Shown: in pieces, positions 15,989 to 22,312 of the stretch
Position numbering within the stretch: the stretch's first letter is position 1
Layout of the letters: every line of letters starts with the position of its first letter
DNA from: JBMDXB01 sp048594975
GTDB taxonomy: Bacteria > Acidobacteriota > Vicinamibacteria > Vicinamibacterales > 2-12-FULL-66-21
NCBI GenBank assembly: GCA_048594975.1
Contig: JBMDXQ010000021.1
Location: forward strand, 1 to 34,273
Reading direction: 5' to 3'
DNA: 34,273 bases
Made by a program: the position numbers and the translations under genes
Notes under the pieces: model-generated
The model's database searches: none
What the model was told of the DNA's origin: nothing
The model's input: only the letters and a program-made list of their open reading frames with translations

Positions 15989-16596
15989 CGATCGCTCGAC
16001 TTGACGCCTTCTATAGTCTTCACGATATCCAAGTAGACGTTCTCAACGCGACGCAAGCGGAAGCCCGCCTTCTGCACGTTTCCGACGGTATCTCGATTGA
16101 TGGCAGGACCGAATCGGTTGAAGAGCGGGGTCATCAGGTCCATCAAGATGCCCAGCGGTCCGATATTGCTGCGCACATGCTCGAACATGAGAAGCTGGCC
16201 GTCCGGCTTCAGCACGCGGTGGATTTCGCGGAGACCCACGATGGGCTTCGGCACGGAACAGAACGTGCACACGGTGGTGACCGTGTCGAAGGTGGATTCC
16301 GGAAAGTCGAGCCCACAAACGTCCATCTCGCGCAGCGTCAGCGATCCGTCATAGACGCCCGCCTTGCGACGCGCCCGTTCGAGCATCTTCGGGCTGATGT
16401 CAATGCCAAGGATGTGCAACCCCTTGGGAAAGAACTTGAAATCGTTCCCGGTGCCCACACCTACCATCAAGACGTCGCCTCTCATCTTGCTGAACAAGCG
16501 CTGCTTGTGCGGACCGAACCGTCGATCCTCCGCGAAGGCGAACAGATCGAATGTGCGGCTCGCTTCGTCCCATTTCCGCCGCGTGTCCTCGTGCAT
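15985..16596 (-). CDS. Class I SAM-dependent methyltransferase (UbiE-like)
   Basis: 203 residues, complete. The SAM motifs are VLMVGVGTGNDFKFFPKG (glycine loop), ILGIDISPKML (acidic residue at the end of strand 2) and FDTVTTVCTFCSVPKP, followed by RVLKPDGQLLMFEHV. This is the layout of UbiE and phospholipid N-methyltransferase relatives. The acceptor substrate is unknown. It lies 10 bp after a membrane protein gene and overlaps the next methyltransferase gene, so three genes form an operon. Confidence 0.85.
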   Translation of the reverse strand: MHEDTRRKWDEASRTFDLFAFAEDRRFGPHKQRLFSKMRGDVLMVGVGTGNDFKFFPKGLHILGIDISPKMLERARRKAGVYDGSLTLREMDVCGLDFPESTFDTVTTVCTFCSVPKPIVGLREIHRVLKPDGQLLMFEHVRSNIGPLGILMDLMTPLFNRFGPAINRDTVGNVQKAGFRLRRVENVYLDIVKTIEGVKSSDR

Positions 16597-16606
16597 GGCC
16601 TGACCC

Positions 16607-16984
16607 TCACTCGCCCGTCTCGATCACAGGTCCCCGAAGTACTCGGTCGTACACCTTGAATGACAGCACGATCATGAGACCAAAGATCGCGCCCACGAGC
16701 AGCGCCGGTGCGAGAGCCTGCGATCCCGCTGCCATGGAGTCACGCATGCCGAACAGCATGCCCCCGTACATGCCAATGAACGATCCTGGTGCCATCGTGG
16801 CGAACATACCGAGCAGTGGCGATAACAGAAGGCCGACAACGAGGTGGAGGACCATGCCGACGGCCATGCCAAGCATCATCGCGATGGCCATGTCCATGCC
16901 GTGCCACACGACGCCACGTACAGCCAGCGCAGTCACGGCACCGAGCAACATTCCAGCAACGCCATCTCCGACTGCAAAGAGCAT
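16607..16984 (-). CDS. Small Met/Gly-rich multi-pass membrane protein
   Basis: 125 residues, mostly hydrophobic, with about four transmembrane segments rich in Met and Gly (MAIAMMLGMAVGMVLHLVVG, GSFIGMYGGMLFGM). ATG at 16984 follows GGAGGAG at good spacing. The family is not recognised. The Met content resembles membrane proteins that handle soft metals, and a Met-rich lipoprotein and a copB remnant lie 1-2 kb away, but a metal role is only a suggestion. It is the first gene of an operon with two methyltransferases. Confidence 0.7.
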   Translation of the reverse strand: MLFAVGDGVAGMLLGAVTALAVRGVVWHGMDMAIAMMLGMAVGMVLHLVVGLLLSPLLGMFATMAPGSFIGMYGGMLFGMRDSMAAGSQALAPALLVGAIFGLMIVLSFKVYDRVLRGPVIETGE

Positions 16985-17131
16985 CGTCTCCTCCAGACCA
17001 AACCCAGCTGCCTGCCGTTCTGTGATCTACGGATGATTCACCCAGCAGGGTACCGCGCCCGAACGCTGAGGTCCACTGCCCGCACACACAACAGCTCGGC
17101 CGAGAAGAGGCGACGTCCGGAGCGTCAGGTT

Positions 17132-17783
17132 CTACGGCTTCATCGCGCGGACAAACGCCAGGGTGCCGAACAGCGTCCCCGATCGCTCGTCCTCTGATAC
17201 GTCGACGAAGCCCGCCTGGCGGCAGAACTCCGGCAGACGACCAGCGAGGTTATCCGCCATAACCTCACGGCCGTCGAACGCCGCAACGGATTGTGCGGCG
17301 ATCCACATCAGGCGCGTGTGCGGCCGCCCCCAATCCGCGATGTGCAGCTCGCCGCCGGGACGCAGAATGCGGAACACCTCCTGCAGGAGCCGTTTCTTGT
17401 GCTCGCGTTCCAGGTGATGAAGGACAAGCGTCGTGAGCGCGCGATCGAACGCGCCGCTCTGGAACGGCAGGCGCCCGGCATCTGCAGCAACGAGGGCCAG
17501 ACTCGTCCCGGCCCCACTCGCCTTCTCGACGGCGATCTTCAGAATCGCTTCGTCGCCGTCGACGCCGGTCAGACGCACTCCCGGCTGCCGCACGCCGAAG
17601 CATCAACAGCAGCGTTCCCGTTCCGCACCCTAGGTCCAGAACCCGATACCCTTGGCTGATGCCGGCACGGGCGATCAACCGCTGCTTGAAGCGACGCTCC
17701 CGCATGCCGATCCGAAGGAACGGATCGTACAGACGATCGAGCGATCGCCATCCGAGGGCATGCACATACCGGGAGCGCGTCAT
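17132..17783 (-). pseudogene. Class I SAM-dependent methyltransferase, frameshifted
   Basis: ATG at 17783 (GGAGG 10 bases upstream) opens a frame with KQRLIARAGISQGYRVLDLG then CGTGTLLLML, the SAM glycine loop. A second frame continues QPGVRLTGVDGDEAILKIA, LALVAADAGRLPF, LTTLVLHHL and RILRPGGELHIADWG to a stop at 17132. The junction near 17595 needs one base removed or two added. Otherwise the chain is complete at about 216 residues and UbiE-like. Without correction the product ends shortly after the SAM loop and would be inactive. Confidence 0.75.
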
Positions 17784-17945
17784 CGGGCGTACGCCTCCAT
17801 ATCAACCCGCTTCAGTTCCGGCGAGTGACACTACAGTGGCGGAGATGTGCTAAAACCGGTGAAGAGCATACGCCAATCGCAGCTCTCACGATCCGGCAAT
17901 GAGGTTGCACGTGTGCCGGCTCAGGAATTCAGAAAGTAGGGACCC
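17784..17945. promoter_or_regulatory. Divergent intergenic region
   Basis: These 162 bp separate the methyltransferase (minus) from the lipoprotein (plus) and must hold promoters for both. No convincing -35/-10 pair or operator could be picked out by eye. Confidence 0.4.
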
Positions 17946-18425
17946 ATGTCCAGGACATTGATCAGTACGCTGCTGCTGCTCGCCTCGTTGGCTGCCGCAT
18001 GCGGCGGTTCGAGTTCCCCAGTCTCTCCCGGATCGACGTCTGCGGGGGGCACCTGGTCTGGAACGGCCACGGACTCGACCACCGCCGCGCTCGGCACCGG
18101 GGGCATGATGGGCCAGGCTGGAATGGGCAGCATGACCTGGCAGCTCACCCAGAACGGCTCCAACGTGACCGGCTCGATGAGTTTCTCAGGAATGCCGAGC
18201 AGCATGATGCGGGGCACTTTTTCGGGAATGATGTCGGGCCAGGACATGACGTTCACGATGGATATGCCTGCCGGCTCGATGATGGGCGGCGCCAGCTGCT
18301 CGGCGCATTCAAGCGGCACCGCACACATGGACGGGAACGGGATGACAATGACCGGTAGCTACACCGGATCGAACTCCTGTTCCGGAGCGTTCAACAACGG
18401 CCAGATGACGATGACACGACGGTAG
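17946..18425 (+). CDS. Met- and Ser-rich lipoprotein
   Basis: 159 residues. MSRTLISTLLLLASLAAACG is a lipoprotein signal with the lipobox LAAC. The mature part has many Met residues in MM and MxxM groups (GTGGMMGQAGMGSM, FSGMPSSMMRG, GMMSGQDMTFTMDMP) and two spaced Cys near the end (GASCSAHSS, GSNSCSG). The pattern of strands ending in xxGxMxFSG suggests a small beta-barrel-like fold. Met clusters can bind Cu(I), and the gene converges on a copB remnant, so copper binding is plausible but unproven. No named family was recognised. Confidence 0.75.
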   Translation: MSRTLISTLLLLASLAAACGGSSSPVSPGSTSAGGTWSGTATDSTTAALGTGGMMGQAGMGSMTWQLTQNGSNVTGSMSFSGMPSSMMRGTFSGMMSGQDMTFTMDMPAGSMMGGASCSAHSSGTAHMDGNGMTMTGSYTGSNSCSGAFNNGQMTMTRR

Positions 18426-18449
18426 CGTGATTACGGCCAGGCGTCAGAA

Positions 18450-19302
18450 CTACGTTCTGAGTCCAAATGCGATCCGTGTCGCTCCGGCATCCTTCCCGGC
18501 GGCGCGCGCACGATCCGCCGTGCCGAACAGCTTCTGATTCCACGTCACGCCGAGGTACGGCGCGAGCTCGCGGCGGATCTCGTACCGGAGCCGGAGTCCC
18601 GGCTCGATGGAACTCAGTCCTGCGCCGATGCCGCGCTCGGGATCTGACCTGCCGTACACTTCGAGTTCGACGATCGGCTGCAGAATAAGCCGGTTGGTCA
18701 ATAACAGGTCGTACTCGACCTCGAAGCGCGCATGCGTGCGGCCCCCGGCACCCACCTAGCCGGTTGCCTCGACTCGACCAGTACGGTGCCAGCCCCTGAA
18801 TGCCGACTGCGGCCCGCGTTTGCGGATCCCCAGGCCGCACGTCCTGGCGCACGCCAGCGACCACGTCCCACTAACGCGAGAGGCTGTGCCCCCAAAGCGC
18901 GTGCACGAATGCGTTCTCCACGTGGCCATCGTCAGATTCACCCTCTGCGCGGACCCAGAGTCGGTCGATGTCGCCACCAATCCAGGACGTGCTGTCCACA
19001 TTCGCGCCGCCCGAGCCGGCACCTTGCCATTCGAGCTGGTCGAACAACACGAAGTAGTGGAGATTCGGGTCGTGAACCGCGTGTCCCTGAAGATCGGCCG
19101 GAAAAGCCGCGACTCTGTCCGCATCGGTGAGTGGTGGAATGGGCTGCTTCGGTTCCTGGGCCGACTGGTCTTTCGACGGCGCCATGTGCATGGAATGATC
19201 TTCGACGGGCTTCCTGGGCGGCTGCGACGCGGACGGCGGTTCCTGCGCCGACGCGAACGCTGGAACCAGGGCGAGTACCACGCCGGTCAACGTTCTTGCC
19301 AG
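18450..19302 (-). pseudogene. copB: Copper resistance protein B, two amber codons and a frameshift
   Basis: The chain begins with a signal peptide (LTGVVLALVPAFASAQ) and a His/Met-rich segment (EDHSMHMAPSKDQ). The typical outer-membrane barrel follows: HYFVLFDQLEW, DIDRLWVRAEGE, VVAGVRQDVRPG, THARFEVEYDLLLTNRLILQ, RYEIRRELAPYLGV and a C-terminal strand. A TAG at 18871-18873 sits where the family has Trp (SRWWD), and a second TAG near 18763 sits in VEATGWVGA, again a Trp. Between them two short losses shift the frame. The ATG is not visible (CTG or TTG at the expected place), and no copA lies upstream. It no longer encodes a full CopB. Confidence 0.8.
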
Positions 19303-19411
19303 ATGGCCGTCGCGTTGCGCCCGCGCTCGAGGGCCCGCTCGATCAGCTCTCGATACGGCTCGCACGCGCTCGCGCTGGGCGCACGGCCCGGGCGCGGGAC
19401 CGTGGCGAGGT

Positions 19412-19530
19412 CAATGGACACCTCCGCCCTGGGTGGCCGGTTTGGCCGATCCGAATCGGTGGACACCACGCCGGAAATTGACGGTTTTGACCCGCCGGAG
19501 TCGGTGGACACCTCCGGCGTGGTGGCCGAG
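19412..19530. repeat. Terminal repeats of an IS21-type element (one end)
   Basis: TGGACACC occurs three times (near 19415, 19460 and 19505), twice followed by a CTCCG and TGGCCG block. The left edge, CAATGGACACCT, is similar to the inverse complement of the sequence at 21229-21256 (TGATGGACATCT). Several repeats per end are typical of IS21. Together with the istA fragment at 21010-21174, this marks the far end of an IS of about 1.85 kb as it now stands. Confidence 0.55.
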
Positions 19531-19866
19531 TATGAAGTGGCCCATCGGTCAAGCGCAGATCCGTACCCGACGCGATGCGCACATCGCGTAATTACCGGGA
19601 GCTCGCGACGAGGACGGGGTCAAAGGTCGCGCAGCGACGGCCGAAGGCCGCTGTGCCCTTGACGCCGCCCGCAGGCGCGGGCTCTGCTATCACGTCCTCG
19701 GGGTGACGAGCTGCCTCAATCGAGTATTCGCGCTCGCAGGCGCATAGGTTGAAGTCCGTCAACGGGTCGCAATCGGTTTTACGAGGTCGTCCTGCCCTCG
19801 TGGCCATTACCGCGATCACCGCCCCTGGACAGCCGTCGCACCGAGTACCGTCGGCGTTCGGACAGA
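19531..19866. other. Remnant sequence between IS21-type end and IS110 gene
   Basis: No gene is supported. It should hold what remains of the IS21 interior and one end of the IS110-type element, but no istB sequence was recognised and no clear terminus was seen. Confidence 0.35.
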
Positions 19867-20877
19867 TCAGATCGCGCCGGAGCGGCGCGGTTCATAGACG
19901 GTGCCGTCACGCCAGATCGCAAACAGGATCCCTGCGAGCTTCCGCGCCAGCGCGAGGACGGCGACTCGTTTGCCGCGTCGCTTCTCGACCTCGTCGACCC
20001 AGTGGTGCATCGGATCCCTCTGTCGTGCGCGTCGTGCGGCCCACGCCGCCTGCACCAAACACCACCGCAGAGCCGTCGGACCCGCCTTGGTAATGCTGGT
20101 GCGGCGCTTTCGCTCGGCGCTTGAGTCCTCGCCAGGCACGAGCCCCAGATACGACTCCACGGCGTGTGCGCCTGGAAAACGACTAATCTGATCGAGCGCC
20201 GCTACGAATCGCACGGCGGTGGCGGGTCCGACGCCGGGGGCCGTCATGAGTCGGCGCGCGACTGGATCGGCCTTGGCCACCGCGGCGAGTTCCCGATCCG
20301 CCTGGCTGATTTCGCCATTGAGGTCGTCGATCATCCGGAGTTGGCGCTCAACGTAACTGGGGAGCGGCGCCTCCGAAGAGAGCGCCCGCACCCGCGCCGG
20401 GAACGTCGAGAGCTCGCCGCTCCTCGGCCGCCGGCCCTCCGCACGTAACCACCCGCGCACCGTGTTCACCAGTTTTGTCCGTGCCCCAACGAGGGCATCT
20501 CGCATCCCGCACATCGTCTTTCGCTCACGGGATTCACGACTCGGCACATGGACCGACGGCAGGTCTATGCGGCACGACACCTCACTCAGGATCCGGGCAT
20601 CGCGCCGGTCGGTCTTCAGCCGCCTGGCCCCTACGCCCAGTGACCGCACCAGTGTTGCCGGTACGACGCGGACTTCGTGCCCAACGCCGAGCGCCGCGTC
20701 CGCCACCGCGAACGCTTCGCTACATGTTTCGACGACCACGCGACTCCGCGGGCGCGTGGCAAGATACCCGCCCAGCGATGCCGTCGGGCAGCGGCGCTCC
20801 TCAACGATCTGGCCGGTGCTGCCCCGCACACAAATCTGCGATTCCTTTCCGCCCAGATCGATCGCAAGATGTTCCAC
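19867..20877 (-). CDS. IS110-family transposase
   Basis: 336 residues, apparently complete. The N-terminal RuvC-like DEDD domain shows AIDLGG, VVVETC and LKTDRRDARIL, and the C-terminal domain shows MTAPGVGPATAVRFVAAL, AVESYLGLVPGEDSS and ITKAGPTALRWCLVQAAWAA with the catalytic Ser region. GTG at 20877 is supported by AAGGAGG 7 bases upstream. IS110 enzymes recombine DNA guided by a bridge RNA encoded in a noncoding end of the element. It lies inside the IS21-type remnant and probably inserted there. Confidence 0.9.
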   Translation of the reverse strand: MEHLAIDLGGKESQICVRGSTGQIVEERRCPTASLGGYLATRPRSRVVVETCSEAFAVADAALGVGHEVRVVPATLVRSLGVGARRLKTDRRDARILSEVSCRIDLPSVHVPSRESRERKTMCGMRDALVGARTKLVNTVRGWLRAEGRRPRSGELSTFPARVRALSSEAPLPSYVERQLRMIDDLNGEISQADRELAAVAKADPVARRLMTAPGVGPATAVRFVAALDQISRFPGAHAVESYLGLVPGEDSSAERKRRTSITKAGPTALRWCLVQAAWAARRARQRDPMHHWVDEVEKRRGKRVAVLALARKLAGILFAIWRDGTVYEPRRSGAI

Positions 20878-20972
20878 GGCTGGCCTCCTTCGTCTGTGCC
20901 TCGAGCACGCTCACGCGAGCGACTGTAATCAGTCAGCTCGTCGCGATCGAGGCCAGCCACTTCATCTAATCT
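20878..20972 (-). ncRNA. Candidate bridge-RNA region upstream of IS110 transposase
   Basis: This is the 5' noncoding flank of the transposase, where IS110-group elements encode the bridge RNA. Short inverted repeats are visible, such as GCTCGCGTGAGC. Target- and donor-binding loops cannot be assigned by eye, and the element edge is not defined. The call rests on position alone. Confidence 0.3.
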
Positions 20973-21009
20973 GTTTTGGGGGCCAGACCCGGTTTTGGGG
21001 GCCAGACCC
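20973..21009. repeat. Tandem 18-bp repeat GTTTTGGGGGCCAGACCC
   Basis: Two perfect copies start at 20973 and 20992, 19 bp apart, between the IS110 flank and the istA remnant. They may be the duplicated junction or end sequence of the IS110-type insertion, or of another element. Confidence 0.7.
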
Positions 21010-21174
21010 GCGGCGGTCCGCCTCGCCCGCGCACGGGAATGCCGCCGCTTTCAGATAGGCGCTCGCCGTTTCCCGACGGACCGCGGTGGCCTCTTCGATC
21101 TGCCGAAGCGACCACCCGAGCCGGCCCAGCGCAATGACTTGCTGTCTTTTGTCCTCGCTCAAGACGTTGGCCAT
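21010..21174 (-). pseudogene. istA: IS21 transposase IstA, N-terminal fragment
   Basis: MANVLSEDKRQQVIALGRLG then WSLRQIEEATAVRRETASAY is the HTH start of IS21-type IstA. After LKAA the frame is off by one; restoring one G gives LKAAGIPVRGRGGP, the family sequence. The rest of IstA (over 400 residues, with the DDE catalytic domain) and IstB are absent, cut off where the tandem repeat and IS110 gene begin. Confidence 0.8.
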
Positions 21175-21228
21175 GCCTGCGAAGGAGCACGCGCTCCCTG
21201 CTGGCGTCAACCTCTCGGTCGCCTAAGC

Positions 21229-21256
21229 GTGGTGGCCGGTTTTCAGATGTCCATCA
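21229..21256. repeat. Terminal sequence of the IS21-type element (istA side)
   Basis: GTGGTGGCCGGTTTT followed by CAGATGTCCATCA lies about 60-80 bp upstream of the istA start. Its inverse complement resembles the other end at 19412, which fits IS21 termini. Confidence 0.5.
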
Positions 21257-21304
21257 AGGGGTGAGGTGCAGCGCATGGTTCGGCCGGACTGCCGCCCACC
21301 CGCG

Positions 21305-21936
21305 CTACTTTGCCTCAAACTCCACCTGCTTGATCGAGTTTGGGTCGATGGGCGACGGCTTCGTGGGCAGATGCCGCCGCACCAGGGCGTTGACATCCTC
21401 GAACGCATTCTCGGCGACCGCCGGTCGCGGTGTGCGAGCCGGCGTGCTGTAGAAGGCGAAGGAGTGGGGCTCTCTTGGGTACGTGAGGATCACCAGACTC
21501 TTGCCGAGGTCGAGCAACTCCGGGATCAGGATCTCTTTGTTGAAGTTGTCCGGGTTCAAGTCGCCCTTGAGGAGCAGGATCGGGCAGCGGATCCGGGCCA
21601 GCTTTTCGCGCGCCGATTTCTGAAACTCGGGTGTGTAGAATCTCTTCGGGTCTTCCTGAAATGGCCTGCCGTCGAAGGGCGTGAACCGTTCGCCCTTCTT
21701 CGGAGTGTTCTTGTTGAAAACCCCCATCGTAAGCGGCCCTGCCGGCTCCTCCACCACGATCACCGCCACGTCGGTTTCCGTTGCCACGGTGAGCGCCAGG
21801 TCGCCGCCCCCACTCGTTCCGTTCACGACGATGCTCTTCGGATCGACGTACGAAAGTTTTCGGACGTGCTCGACGGTGGCGAGGACGTCGTCAGGCGACT
21901 CGCGCGTCTGCGGGTCCAGGTTCCGGCTTCGGTACG
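21305..21936 (-). pseudogene. Alpha/beta hydrolase, C-terminal part cut at module C
   Basis: From the module edge the frame reads DPQTRESPDDVLATVEHVRK, then VDPKSIVVNGTSGGGDLAL with the nucleophile elbow GTSGGG, RCPILLLKGDLNPDN with the Asp loop, and TYPREPHSFAFY with the His. This is the catalytic half of a prolyl-oligopeptidase/dienelactone-hydrolase-type enzyme of about 205 residues. The N-terminal half and signal peptide are missing: upstream sequence on the minus strand is antisense tRNA-Ser half (module C starts at 21937). No start codon belongs to the family sequence, so it is probably not expressed as an enzyme. Confidence 0.8.
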
Positions 21937-22130
21937 TGGGAGAGATGTCCGAGTGGTTGAAGGAGCACGCTTGGAAAGCGAAGTCCGTGAGGGACATCAA
22001 CCCACTCGGACGCGCGTCAGCACACGGGATCAGCGATTTAGACCTTCTGAAGTATCACTTGGTGTGCGACCGTAAACCTCGATGTGCCTTCAGGTCCTGA
22101 GCCTCAAGTATCACAGTCCTATCACAATCG
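21937..22130 (+). repeat. tRNA-Ser module C (194 bp)
   Basis: Positions 21937-21978 are identical to module B over the tRNA-Ser(GGA) 5' half through GCG. CAGCGA is at offset 94, GTAAAC at offset 135, and TATCACA at 22109 and 22120. Unlike A and B, this copy lacks the GTTGATTCTAAA leader: the tRNA half joins hydrolase coding sequence directly, which marks the left edge of the module at the tRNA 5' end. Confidence 0.88.
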
Positions 22131-22312
22131 ATCCTTCAACTTAGCGGTCTCCATTTTCCGCTCTGATGTCAGGCAGTAAGACGTACTCAAGATTCTGGCT
22201 GCCTCCAGTTGTTTCCTGGCCAGCGCAATCGGCGCCCCGGTACGGATCAGCAGGCCGCGAATCGCGAGGATGGGTCGGCCAAGGTGCGATCGGCAAGTAG
22301 GATCGAACGCGA
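22131..22312. other. Spacer between module C and permease gene
   Basis: About 180 bp downstream of the minus-strand permease. No gene, tRNA or clear terminator hairpin was seen. Confidence 0.4.
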
